Source of the DNA: JBCBSS01 sp039819065
GTDB lineage: Bacteria; Bacteroidota; Bacteroidia; Cytophagales; Cyclobacteriaceae
Reading direction: 5' to 3'
Assembly: GCA_039819065.1 (NCBI GenBank)
Contig: JBCBSS010000064.1
Span: 1 to 40,050, forward strand
Length of the DNA stretch: 40,050 nt
Within the stretch, counting starts at the first letter, position 1. Each line of letters begins with the position of its first letter. Shown here one piece after another: positions 1 to 7,811 of this stretch. Both the position numbers and the translations under genes were made by a program. The notes below the pieces were generated by a model, which was not told the origin of the DNA, made no database searches, and saw only the letters and a program-made list of their open reading frames with translations.

Positions 1-25
1 AGTAGGTTACTTCCTAGAACCTACT
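1..25. repeat. 8-bp perfect inverted repeat (hairpin)
   Basis: AGTAGGTT at 1-8 is the exact reverse complement of AACCTACT at 18-25, with a 9-base loop. There is no U-tract, and the window starts here, so it could be the end of a terminator for a gene outside the window or one of the small intergenic palindromes common in this genome. Confidence 0.35.
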
Positions 26-228
26 TAACGGCTCAAAAACGCTCATTCTGGCTAAATCACCTTGAATATGACCGAAATCAAGCTATGCTTTAACATAGGT
101 CATATCAAATGGTTTAATGACTGCCTACATTGATATCGAGTGTTATACCAGAAGCATCGTCCTATGGGAAAGTTGTCGCTATCCCATGGATACTACTAAA
201 CGAGGAACTACATAGGAAAAGAAAGATT

Positions 229-648
229 ATGGGAAGCTTGACCAGGCCAACGGATACAGATACAATAAGGCAACTCCATCAAGAAAGTACGCAATGGCTG
301 TCCGCCCTAGACTTATGGCAGTTAGAGCTAAATTTCTTTAAAAAAATATTGAATACTCACTATGATGATTTGAAGCAAGAGAGAGAACGAAAAGATGCGG
401 ATCATTTTCTACGCCTTATTTACTACTATCAAAACTCACTAATCAAGTCTTTTCAAAGCAAAGTAGAGAAGCATGAGCAATTCCTGGCCAATGCATTATC
501 TGATGGTGAATTGGATTTTATGGAACAAAAGACCTATACTCAAAATCACAGTGAATTATCCAGCCACATTATGTCCTTCGAGGCTGAGTTCAAAATGTCA
601 AAAATGAGGCTCCTGAGCTTCTTTCAGGAGATCATCTATACCAAATAG
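229..648 (+). CDS. Hypothetical helical protein
   Basis: I do not recognise a family. From the ATG at 229 the product is 139 residues, almost entirely predicted helix, rich in charged and aromatic residues, with no signal peptide, membrane segment or Cys cluster, so it is probably a small cytosolic helical-bundle or coiled-coil protein. An upstream TTG at 130 would add 33 residues. I prefer the ATG because an A/G-rich leader (AGGAAAAGAAAG) precedes it, which is the usual pattern in Bacteroidota. It is the first gene of the stress cluster and reads the same way as the first universal stress protein, 213 bases downstream, so a role in the same stress response is possible but is only inferred from position. 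Confidence 0.6.
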   Translation: MGSLTRPTDTDTIRQLHQESTQWLSALDLWQLELNFFKKILNTHYDDLKQERERKDADHFLRLIYYYQNSLIKSFQSKVEKHEQFLANALSDGELDFMEQKTYTQNHSELSSHIMSFEAEFKMSKMRLLSFFQEIIYTK

Positions 649-682
649 GAATTGGTAGACTCTTACCGCTAGCACAAATAAC

Positions 683-694
683 TGATAAATATCA
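683..694. promoter_or_regulatory. FNR-like palindrome upstream of USP gene
   Basis: TGAT-AAAT-ATCA is a perfect 4-bp-arm palindrome with the FNR/CRP-family spacing (8 of 10 positions of TTGAT-N4-ATCAA). It lies about 170 bases before the universal stress gene at 862. A CRP/FNR-type regulator is encoded in the same cluster, which makes it a candidate operator. A core this short is expected about once by chance in 40 kb. Confidence 0.3.
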
Positions 695-861
695 CCTCTA
701 GCATAGTTATATGTCATCAGAAGATTTGGCATTAGCAAGCATATTGATTTAGAGAATGATTTCCGGTACCATTAGCATTGGTATCACCGAAGTTGATGAT
801 CCTTAATGGAGCATTTAAGAACACTTGAATAATTCCATGTATCCAAACAGCTAAGCGTCCT

Positions 862-1695
862 ATGTTAACCATCCAGCATATTCTTGTTCCAGTAGATTTC
901 TCAGATTGCTCGAAAAATGCATTAAAACAGGCCATCAAAATTGGTGACAGCATGAAGGCTGAAATCCATATACTCCACGCTTATCATGTGCCTGTACCAG
1001 CCTCACCAATGACGATGAGCATCGAAAACGACCAGGTAGATAATTATAAAAAAGAAACCGAGGTCAAGTTTGAGGTGTTGCGAAGAGAACTACCAGAATT
1101 GAACAATAGAGAAGTCAATTTTATCTTTGACATGGCTTTTGCTATTGATTCTATCAAGACAACTGTATCTCAGAACAACATAGACTTGATTGTCATGGGC
1201 ACTCAAGGGTCAGGTACCTTCGGCAATAAGTTACTTGGCAGTACCACCTACAATACTATCGATAGAGTGGATTGCCCAGTACTGGCTATACCTGAAGATA
1301 CCACTTCATTGAATTTCGAGAAGATATTACTGGCCACGGATTACAAACACTTGAAAGACACCAAGCAATTTGATATGCTAAAAGCCCTGTCAAATGATAA
1401 TTCTGAAGTTCAACTGCTTCATGTAAGCAAAGAGCCTTCTAAGCTAAGTATTGACAAATCCACGGAAGCCATCAACCTTGACAACTACTTCGGTGACCTC
1501 AATCATTCGTTTCACTTTATGCAAGACACGGATGTCGAAGGTGGCATTCAAAAATACGTTGAAGAAAACGATATAGACGTACTATCAATCATTCCCCATG
1601 AGCACAATTTCTTTGGCCGATTATTCAAGGAGAGTATCACTCGTAAAGTGATTCAGAATATTCAAATACCGACTTTGGCATTAAGAAAAGCCTAG
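862..1695 (+). CDS. Universal stress protein, tandem UspA domains
   Basis: A 277-residue protein of two UspA folds, the usual Bacteroidota size. Domain 1 (about 3-145) opens with the typical HILVPVDFSD strand/turn and keeps the ATP-binding pattern G-2x-G-9x-G-S/T (G113, G116, G126-S127), so it probably binds ATP. Domain 2 (about 153-277) has lost the glycine motif (FFGRLFKES in its place) and is probably a non-binding pseudo-domain. UspA proteins are cytosolic dimers that accumulate under starvation, oxygen limitation or other stress; their biochemical output is mostly unknown. It is convergent with the next USP gene, and a TGAT-N4-ATCA palindrome lies upstream. The ATG at 862 begins exactly at the family N-terminus. 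Confidence 0.93.
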   Translation: MLTIQHILVPVDFSDCSKNALKQAIKIGDSMKAEIHILHAYHVPVPASPMTMSIENDQVDNYKKETEVKFEVLRRELPELNNREVNFIFDMAFAIDSIKTTVSQNNIDLIVMGTQGSGTFGNKLLGSTTYNTIDRVDCPVLAIPEDTTSLNFEKILLATDYKHLKDTKQFDMLKALSNDNSEVQLLHVSKEPSKLSIDKSTEAINLDNYFGDLNHSFHFMQDTDVEGGIQKYVEENDIDVLSIIPHEHNFFGRLFKESITRKVIQNIQIPTLALRKA

Positions 1696-1758
1696 CGCTG
1701 ATTGCAACTTGCTGTTGCAGCTAATAGATGGATGGGTATTACTAATGCGATTGTGCGC

Positions 1759-2667
1759 CTAGAGTTCTAGCAATGCCTTTAGGAAGTTCATGTTCTCCCC
1801 TCTCTTTTTGACGATGAGTAATGGAATGTCGTTTTCCATAATCATCAGCTTTTCAGCCAGACTACCCAGGAGTAAGGCCGCGACTGCCGTTCTACCTTTA
1901 GACCCAACTACTATCATGTCAGTCTTTTTAACCTGGGCAAACCCATAGATTTTCTCTGAGAGATCGTGGTCTTGCCCTAACACGAAGTGATTTTCCAGTG
2001 GATACTCCTCTAACTTATTCTTTTTCAGAAAAATGGTCATGTCTTTTTCTGCATTCTTTTTCATGATATCAGCGAACTCCCGGTAAGACTTGCCCGAGTA
2101 GTGATAGCCGGTGGGCACTTTATAAACATGTTGACAATGAATAGTAGCAGATGTTTTTCCTGAAATACCTATCGCTTCCTCTAACGCCATTCTGGAATAA
2201 TCCGAAAAATCAATTGGTACAAGTATATTGCTCACATCCGGTATACTGTCTTCGGGTACTTGAAGCACCGAGCAATGTGAAAGTTTAGCCAACTTACCGG
2301 GTAATATACCTGACCCCTTGCTATTCATTTTTCTACCGACCATGATCAGCTCCACTTCGTTTGAGCTAGACCACCTCAGGAGTTTTTCGGTAGGATTGCC
2401 CTCCTCCACAAATATCTTATAAGGCAGTTTTGAATTGTAGTGTGTTGAAATGGCACCCTTTAACTGATTTTCGATATCCTGTATATTTAAAGGTTCCTGT
2501 TTGAGAAAGCCTTTCACCCCTTCGGGTATTTCTTCAGGTTTTACCACATGATAGAAATAGACGTCAGTTGCTTCAAACAGTTGTACTAAATAAGAAGCGT
2601 ACCTTATCAAGGTGATATCGAGATCGGTATGATCCAACCCCACCAAAATCCTTTTATACAGAAACAT
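1759..2667 (-). CDS. Universal stress protein, tandem UspA domains
   Basis: A 302-residue two-domain USP. In domain 1 (about 1-145) the nucleotide motif is degenerate (GRKMNSKGSGILPGKL). In domain 2 (from about residue 146, NILVPIDFSD) it is intact: GSKG, nine residues, then GSL. This is the reverse of the USP at 862, so the two paralogues have lost opposite sites. The extra C-terminus (NFLKALLEL) runs past the usual last strand. It lies 21 bases downstream of the next USP gene on the same strand and is probably cotranscribed with it. Known for the family: cytosolic, ATP- or AMP-binding, stress-induced. Which stress is not shown by the sequence. Confidence 0.93.
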   Translation of the reverse strand: MFLYKRILVGLDHTDLDITLIRYASYLVQLFEATDVYFYHVVKPEEIPEGVKGFLKQEPLNIQDIENQLKGAISTHYNSKLPYKIFVEEGNPTEKLLRWSSSNEVELIMVGRKMNSKGSGILPGKLAKLSHCSVLQVPEDSIPDVSNILVPIDFSDYSRMALEEAIGISGKTSATIHCQHVYKVPTGYHYSGKSYREFADIMKKNAEKDMTIFLKKNKLEEYPLENHFVLGQDHDLSEKIYGFAQVKKTDMIVVGSKGRTAVAALLLGSLAEKLMIMENDIPLLIVKKRGENMNFLKALLEL

Positions 2668-2688
2668 AGAAATGGCTTTAAAACTACT

Positions 2689-3519
2689 CTATTGAAGGTG
2701 GAAACTGAGTAAAGGCTCCTGAATGTGATTCACCATTTGCTCTGTTAAGCTACCTGACACGAATCGGTCAATACCCCTCCTGCTGTGAGTAGCCATAGCA
2801 ATAATGCTATTTTCAATTCCCTCTGTGAATTTCTTCACCCCTTCTTCAAAACTGTAAGCATTGTATATGTTAACAGACTCGATCAAATCCCCGCCGCGTT
2901 CGGCATACTGTGCCATTCTAGCCGATGCCTTATCAGTACTGGTAAAATTCAATGGTGTATTAACGAAAAGTAAATGCACTTTTGCAGAGACGAGCCTGGC
3001 AAAATTGACCAGTTTATCAAAAGCACGATCCATGTCTTCATCAAAACCTGCTACCATCACAAAATTCACTTCGTCAACTGTTGTGAGATGATCCTTGACC
3101 ACTAAAACTGGCACAGGTGATAACCTGACAACTTTTTGGGTAACGGAACCGATAATAATTTCCTTTACGCCACTGGTACCTTTCGAGCCCATCACAACCA
3201 TATCTATATGGTGCTTTTCTATGTGTTGAATAATACTGGTGTAGCTTTCATTGTACCCCAAAAATTTAGTTGCTTCAACATCGCTGTTCCTGGCCTTATC
3301 AACCAGTGCATCCAGCTTATGATTAGTTTGATTCACCTTTTTAGTGATATCAGGATACATTTTGGTTTGGCTGTTATCCAGCCCAAGCCAATCAATAGGT
3401 ATGGACATGAAATGTAAAACGTGAATAGAAGCATTTGTTTTTTTAGCCAGTTTGATAGCCGCATCCAACGCATAATCAGCATAGTCGGAAAAATCAGTAG
3501 GCACTAATATCTTTTTCAT
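2689..3519 (-). CDS. Universal stress protein, tandem UspA domains
   Basis: I place the start at 3519, giving 276 residues. MKKILVPTDFSDYADYAL is the canonical USP N-terminus and an AAAGGA element sits 7 bases upstream; a longer reading from 3576 only adds an unrelated leader of 19 residues. Domain 1 keeps the ATP motif (GSKG-TSGVKEIII-GS). Domain 2 ends in the variant ATHSRRGIDRFVSGSL seen in many C-terminal USP halves. It is first in a two-gene transcript with the USP at 1759. About 57-72 bases before the start is the palindrome ATGTG-N6-CACAT, a possible regulator site. The role is general stress adaptation; the ligand is inferred from the motif. Confidence 0.92.
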   Translation of the reverse strand: MKKILVPTDFSDYADYALDAAIKLAKKTNASIHVLHFMSIPIDWLGLDNSQTKMYPDITKKVNQTNHKLDALVDKARNSDVEATKFLGYNESYTSIIQHIEKHHIDMVVMGSKGTSGVKEIIIGSVTQKVVRLSPVPVLVVKDHLTTVDEVNFVMVAGFDEDMDRAFDKLVNFARLVSAKVHLLFVNTPLNFTSTDKASARMAQYAERGGDLIESVNIYNAYSFEEGVKKFTEGIENSIIAMATHSRRGIDRFVSGSLTEQMVNHIQEPLLSFHLQ

Positions 3520-3575
3520 CGTACAGTCCTTTAGTTGGGTAAACTTTTGTATAGGTTGTAGAGTGTTTAGAATCA

Positions 3576-3591
3576 ATGTGTAGGCTCACAT
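3576..3591. promoter_or_regulatory. Palindrome ATGTG-N6-CACAT before USP pair
   Basis: A perfect 5-bp-arm inverted repeat with a 6-base spacer, 57-72 bases upstream of the USP start at 3519. It resembles CRP/FNR-family operators in layout but differs in sequence from the TGAT-N4-ATCA sites in the same cluster. Promoter elements are not clear, so its function is a guess. Confidence 0.25.
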
Positions 3592-3687
3592 AAGCAAGTA
3601 ACTCCTTACCTACAAAGTAGAAAAGCATAGCATTATGCTTACAGTAGATTCTAATGATCCACTTTACATAATATTCAAAACACGTAA

Positions 3688-4128
3688 CTAAGCGATAGTT
3701 ATCGTTTTTTTGGCTGTTGTTCCATTCTGACGATATGGAAGAAATACGCTCAGAATACCGTTCTTATAGGATGCCTTGATGTGATCCTGATCGATGTTAG
3801 AAGTCAGTTCAAAAGCCCTCTCCATGAATTCTACATCGGTCTCTTTCCTGATGTACTTGCCAGGCAGTTCGCTTTCTTCCTTCTTCTCTGCCTTCACCTT
3901 CAAAAGGTTATTGCTAATACTCAACCCTATCTCCTCTTTGTTAAATCCAGGAAGCGCAACTTCCAGCCTGTAGCATTCGTCAGGCTTTTTGATCACATTA
4001 GTACTGGGTCGAGTCAACCAAAGTTCATCAAAAGCATTTCTTCCCATGAAATGATCCCCATCAATTAAATGACCGTAAGTATCCCCAATCCTGTGGAACA
4101 CCTGGTTTTTCACTCTGCTGTTTTTCAT
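3688..4128 (-). CDS. Small heat shock protein, Hsp20/alpha-crystallin
   Basis: A 146-residue small heat shock protein, an ATP-independent holdase that binds unfolding proteins as an oligomer in the cytosol. The alpha-crystallin domain covers about residues 40-140: YRLEVALPGFNKEEI, then NNLLKVKAEKKEE, EFMERAFEL, and the family signature KNGILSVFLP. A short tail ends in TITIA, a degenerate form of the C-terminal I-x-I anchor. The start at 4128 is chosen because AAGGAAG lies just upstream; a longer reading from 4179 adds only 17 unrelated residues. It sits between USP genes, which fits a shared stress regulon. An FNR-like palindrome and a second palindrome (ATGGTCA-TT-TGACCAT) lie in its 5' region. 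Confidence 0.93.
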   Translation of the reverse strand: MKNSRVKNQVFHRIGDTYGHLIDGDHFMGRNAFDELWLTRPSTNVIKKPDECYRLEVALPGFNKEEIGLSISNNLLKVKAEKKEESELPGKYIRKETDVEFMERAFELTSNIDQDHIKASYKNGILSVFLPYRQNGTTAKKTITIA

Positions 4129-4197
4129 GATTACTTCCTTTATATGGTTGGACAATACACAACGAGCTTTTTCGCTCAAGCCAAACCTAGGAAATGT

Positions 4198-4213
4198 ATG
4201 GTCATTTGACCAT
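4198..4213. promoter_or_regulatory. Palindrome ATGGTCA-TT-TGACCAT upstream of hsp20
   Basis: A perfect 7-bp-arm palindrome 70-85 bases before the Hsp20 start. A related but widely spaced pair, ATATGACC (66-73) and GGTCATAT (98-105), stands before the first gene of the cluster. A shared GGTCA half-site is suggestive only. Confidence 0.3.
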
Positions 4214-4233
4214 GAGGATTCTCAGTCCCTAGA

Positions 4234-4247
4234 ATGATATTGATCAA
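4234..4247. promoter_or_regulatory. FNR-like site upstream of hsp20
   Basis: ATGAT-ATTG-ATCAA matches 9 of 10 positions of the FNR consensus TTGAT-N4-ATCAA. It lies 106-119 bases before the Hsp20 start, in the gap between hsp20 and the last USP. A CRP/FNR-type regulator is encoded 2.3 kb away. The sequence match is directly seen; binding is inferred. Confidence 0.4.
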
Positions 4248-4287
4248 ATTAGCGGGACAGTAGGACTACAAATATTTGGCCTTATAT

Positions 4288-5091
4288 CTAATCTTTAAAG
4301 GCCAGTAGGGGTATTTCAGAAGCCGAAGCTTTTTTGCCAGCGTATAATTCGTCCAGATTCAAACCACGGTTCAAAAGAGCCATCAAATCCGGGTGTTCAC
4401 TTGACAAGTAATTAGCCACGCCATCTTCTATATTATCATCCTCTCTTACGTGGAAAGAATGGGGAACCTCACCGAGATACCCACTTAAAGAAGACATGTT
4501 CTTATTAGTGAGTGGATCGTTTTTATTTATTAAAAGAATATCGATTTCCGCTTCGTACATTCTAGTAATGGCCAATAAAGTATCCATTACCTCCAAATTA
4601 CTTATATCACTACAATCACAAACAAAAACGATCTTCTCAATATTGCCGAAGTTCAAACCTTCCGGAATCAGAAGTACCGGGCACTTCAGTGAATCGATGA
4701 TAAAATCAAAATCGCTCTTAAACGTACCTATACTTCCGTTGCTTCTATCATGGGCTGCTATCACCATATTTACTTCTTCCGCTTCAGTATAAGCCCCCAG
4801 GCGATCAGAAAGGAACCCCACTTCCAATAGGAACTCATATTGAACAGATGTGTTTTTCAGCATGAGCTCTTCTATATGATGAAACTTGGATATGGCAACA
4901 TGCTCTAATTCCTTTTTGAGCGTAACTCCATTATCTTTATCTTTTTCGTGCTTACCCGAAATCAGCCGATAAGTATGTAGCAACGTTATTTTTGCCTTGC
5001 ACTTTTCAGCCATTTTGATCGCATAACGCACTGCATTATTCGAGTTTAAGGAAAAGTCCGTTGGAACTAATATGTGTTTTAATGTCTCCAT
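4288..5091 (-). CDS. Universal stress protein, divergent, no ATP motif
   Basis: A 267-residue protein with two UspA-like halves; the N-terminus TLKHILVPTDFSLNSNNAV is clearly of the family. Neither half has the G-2x-G-9x-G-S/T pattern: domain 1 reads AHDRSNGSIGTFKSD and domain 2 NRGLNLDELYAGKKA. By family rules it should not bind ATP and may act through protein contacts with the ATP-binding paralogues nearby. It is divergent from the histidine kinase gene with about 175 bases between the starts, and lies upstream of hsp20 on the same strand, separated by a gap that holds two palindromes. This is the fourth USP of the cluster. Confidence 0.9.
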   Translation of the reverse strand: METLKHILVPTDFSLNSNNAVRYAIKMAEKCKAKITLLHTYRLISGKHEKDKDNGVTLKKELEHVAISKFHHIEELMLKNTSVQYEFLLEVGFLSDRLGAYTEAEEVNMVIAAHDRSNGSIGTFKSDFDFIIDSLKCPVLLIPEGLNFGNIEKIVFVCDCSDISNLEVMDTLLAITRMYEAEIDILLINKNDPLTNKNMSSLSGYLGEVPHSFHVREDDNIEDGVANYLSSEHPDLMALLNRGLNLDELYAGKKASASEIPLLAFKD

Positions 5092-5266
5092 TAAAATGAA
5101 CTTTATAAAAATTATCTACCTGACACAAACCTGATTTAACCGGCTTTAATTAGTAAACTCTTAATATAGAAGTGGTACCAAGGACATTTTGGTCAGCAGA
5201 GTCACATTTAAAACTGATTTTTGTCATGATTGTGGGGGCACATTTTTAATAAAATCGGAACTTAAC

Positions 5267-6556
5267 ATGTTTACCGAACAGAATATAATCTTTAAAGACG
5301 ACAAAACTTTCAGGGCTATATTTCAATCAGCCGTTGAAGGTATCATCGCAGTTGATGAAACTGGCAAGATCATAATGTCAAACCCAGTAAGTGAAAAGAT
5401 GTTTGATTATGGTCGTGGTGATTTAATAGGCCTACAAGTAGAACAGCTTATTCCATCAAGGTTCAGGCCTAACCATAAAAAGCTCAGAAGTAACTACCAA
5501 AATGCTCCTGCTCCAAGGTTGATGGGCAAGGGTAGAGACTTAATGGGTTTAAAAAGCAATGGTGGTGAATTTCCTATTGAGGTGAGTTTAAGTCATGTTA
5601 CGGTCAAGGAAAAGCTGATGGTCGTAGCCTTTATCATCGATATATCGGAAAGAAAGAAAATCGAAGATGCGCTGAAAAAGAGTGAAGAGCAGTTGGTCAA
5701 CTATGCTACAGAGCTAGAACGGCGGGTCGAGGAGAGAACGGATGCATTAAATACGAGTATAAGGGAGTTGGAAAAAGCAAATCAAGCATTAGAAGAGCAA
5801 ATTGAAGAGAGAAAACGGGCGGAAGAGGAAGCGAGAAAGTCGCTGGAAAAAGAAAAAATACTAAACGAATTGAAATCACGGTTCGTGTCTATGGCATCGC
5901 ATGAGTTTCGAACTCCACTAAGTACCATCTTATCTTCTGCATCACTCATCTTAAAATACACAACCGACGAAACCCAGGATAAGCGTGAGAAACACGTAAA
6001 TAGAATAAAATCATCTGTGAGTAACCTCACCGCTATCCTCAATGACTTTCTATCACTTGACAAGCTAGAATCAGGTAAAATAGAGCTGAACTTTGAGTTA
6101 TGTGATCCTCAAGAGGTTTTAGAGGAGACACTCGAAGAGATGAACTTGTTGAAAAAACCTGATCAAGAATTAGTAGCCAGTATAGTAAAAGAGCATAGCG
6201 ATGACGTAAGTATAGATCCTCGCATTTTCAAAAACATCATTTTCAACCTGGTATCAAATGCCATAAAATATTCTCCTTCCAATAAGCCAATCTCGATCGG
6301 AATGAAGCTAGATGAAAAATGCATAGTGCTGAAGGTGACTGATCGAGGCTGTGGAATCCCGGAAGAGGAACAAAAACACTTATTTGAAAGATTTTTCCGT
6401 GCCAAAAATGTTGTCAATATTCAAGGGACTGGTCTGGGATTGAATATTGTAAAAAAATACCTGGATCTTATGAAAGGCCAAATAACCTTTACTAGCGAGT
6501 TGAACAAGGGTACCACGTTCGAAGTGAGTATACCCATTAACCAAAGAGAACCATGA
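5267..6556 (+). CDS. PAS-domain sensor histidine kinase (FixL-like PAS)
   Basis: A 429-residue soluble sensor kinase. The PAS domain (about 12-130) has the FixL-type layout LIPSRFRPNH...MGKGRDLMG; by ungapped comparison with FixL from memory, H70 falls at the haem-ligand His and R90 at the distal Arg, but many PAS domains with this layout are not haem proteins. A coiled coil follows (about 130-200), then HisKA with the H-box SHEFRTPL (H212) and the HATPase domain: N-box NLVSNAIKYSP (N331), DRGCGIP, RFFRA, GTGLGLNI. No membrane segment, so it senses a cytosolic or diffusible signal. The start is the ATG at 5267; a TTG reading from 5189 adds 26 residues before the fold. Its end overlaps the regulator gene by 4 bases, so the two are a cognate pair. 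Confidence 0.92.
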   Translation: MFTEQNIIFKDDKTFRAIFQSAVEGIIAVDETGKIIMSNPVSEKMFDYGRGDLIGLQVEQLIPSRFRPNHKKLRSNYQNAPAPRLMGKGRDLMGLKSNGGEFPIEVSLSHVTVKEKLMVVAFIIDISERKKIEDALKKSEEQLVNYATELERRVEERTDALNTSIRELEKANQALEEQIEERKRAEEEARKSLEKEKILNELKSRFVSMASHEFRTPLSTILSSASLILKYTTDETQDKREKHVNRIKSSVSNLTAILNDFLSLDKLESGKIELNFELCDPQEVLEETLEEMNLLKKPDQELVASIVKEHSDDVSIDPRIFKNIIFNLVSNAIKYSPSNKPISIGMKLDEKCIVLKVTDRGCGIPEEEQKHLFERFFRAKNVVNIQGTGLGLNIVKKYLDLMKGQITFTSELNKGTTFEVSIPINQREP

Positions 6557-7623
6557 AAAAGATATTATTGATAGAGGATAATGAAGATGTACGTGAAAAC
6601 ACGGCAGAAATATTGGAATTAGCGGGCTATGATGTGTTGACTGCTGAACATGGAAAAACGGGAGTCGAGTTAGCAACACAACAAATCCCTGACCTCATCA
6701 TTTGTGATATCATGATGCCAGAACTGGACGGTTACGGTGTTCTACACATACTGAGTAAAAAATCAGATACTTCAAGAATACCCTTCATCTTTCTGACTGC
6801 CAAAGCCGAAAAGTCAGATTTCAGAAAAGGCATGAATTTGGGAGCTGATGATTACTTGACCAAACCATTCGAGGACACCGAGCTTCTGGACGCCATTGAA
6901 ATCAGACTTAAGAAAAGTGAATTCTTACAATCAGATTATGCCCAGAACGTAGAGGGGCTCAATGACTTCTATAATGATGCCCGTGTCACTAAAAAACTGG
7001 AAAACCTATCCAAAGAGCGACGCACCAAAATCTTCAAAAAGAAGAACGATGTATTCCTTGAAGGTGACCTCCCTAATGCTGTATACTTTATCAATAAAGG
7101 AAAAGTAAAAGCCTATAAAACCAATGAAGAGGGAAAAGAGTTGATCATCAACCTCTATAGTGAAGGGGAATTCTTTGGTTACGAATCTCTTTTGGAAGGT
7201 GTAGACTACAAAGAATCGGCTATGGCCATGGAAGAAACGGAAGTATCCATTATACCAAAAGATGACTTCTTCACACTCATCTATGAGAATCACGATATCT
7301 CAAGAAAGTTCATCGAAATGCTGTGCAACAAGGTAAGCGATAAGGAAGAGCGGTTGCTAAACTTGGCTTACAGCTCTGTCAGGCAACGCACGGCCGAAGC
7401 GTTGTTGCAGTTGAAAGACAAATACGACCCACACAATGAGCGCAAGAAACTATCCGTTTCCAGAGACGACTTGGCCAAGATGGTAGGCACCGCTACAGAA
7501 TCAGTTATACGTGTCCTTTCGGAATTCAAAGACGAAAATCTCATCGAGATCAATTCCGGGAAAATTTCTATTATAGATGCTGGTAAGTTAGAGCAAGTAG
7601 TGATTTGGAATTTCGCGAGGTAA
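6553..7623 (+). CDS. Response regulator with CRP/FNR effector domain
   Basis: A 356-residue fusion of a receiver domain and a CRP/FNR-type transcription factor. The receiver (1-120) has the acidic pair E8-D9, phospho-acceptor D52 (LIICDIMMP), FLTAK and the conserved Lys in YLTKPF. Residues about 150-265 are a cyclic-nucleotide-binding-like beta barrel, followed by the dimer helix and a winged helix (about 302-331, VSRDDLAKMVGTATESVIRVL) typical of FNR/CRP. There is no N-terminal Cys cluster, so it is not an iron-sulphur FNR; control should come from phosphorylation by the overlapping kinase, perhaps plus a ligand. Its natural targets are the USP and hsp20 genes nearby, two of which have FNR-like palindromes; that link is inferred. 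Confidence 0.92.
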   Translation: MKKILLIEDNEDVRENTAEILELAGYDVLTAEHGKTGVELATQQIPDLIICDIMMPELDGYGVLHILSKKSDTSRIPFIFLTAKAEKSDFRKGMNLGADDYLTKPFEDTELLDAIEIRLKKSEFLQSDYAQNVEGLNDFYNDARVTKKLENLSKERRTKIFKKKNDVFLEGDLPNAVYFINKGKVKAYKTNEEGKELIINLYSEGEFFGYESLLEGVDYKESAMAMEETEVSIIPKDDFFTLIYENHDISRKFIEMLCNKVSDKEERLLNLAYSSVRQRTAEALLQLKDKYDPHNERKKLSVSRDDLAKMVGTATESVIRVLSEFKDENLIEINSGKISIIDAGKLEQVVIWNFAR

Positions 7624-7811
7624 CTCAAACCTATTGTAATTAAAATAAAATTTTCATATATTAATATTGAATTGAATATTATATAGCAATTCACCCCGCC
7701 CGTACTCTACAAGATTGACATAAAAGGTTGGTAAGACACGATTAGCGTCCCAGTGTTTCTAGAAGATTATTGTCTTTAAATAAATTTTCATAACCCAAAA
7801 CACCAACCAAA

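Noticed and set aside
732..953. 73-codon minus-strand frame overlapping the first USP gene
   Set aside because: It covers the start of a clear USP gene in antisense and has no family features; a shadow frame.
5215..5226. TGAT-TTTT-GTCA as a third FNR-like site before the kinase
   Set aside because: Only 7 of 10 consensus positions and an imperfect palindrome; not better than chance.
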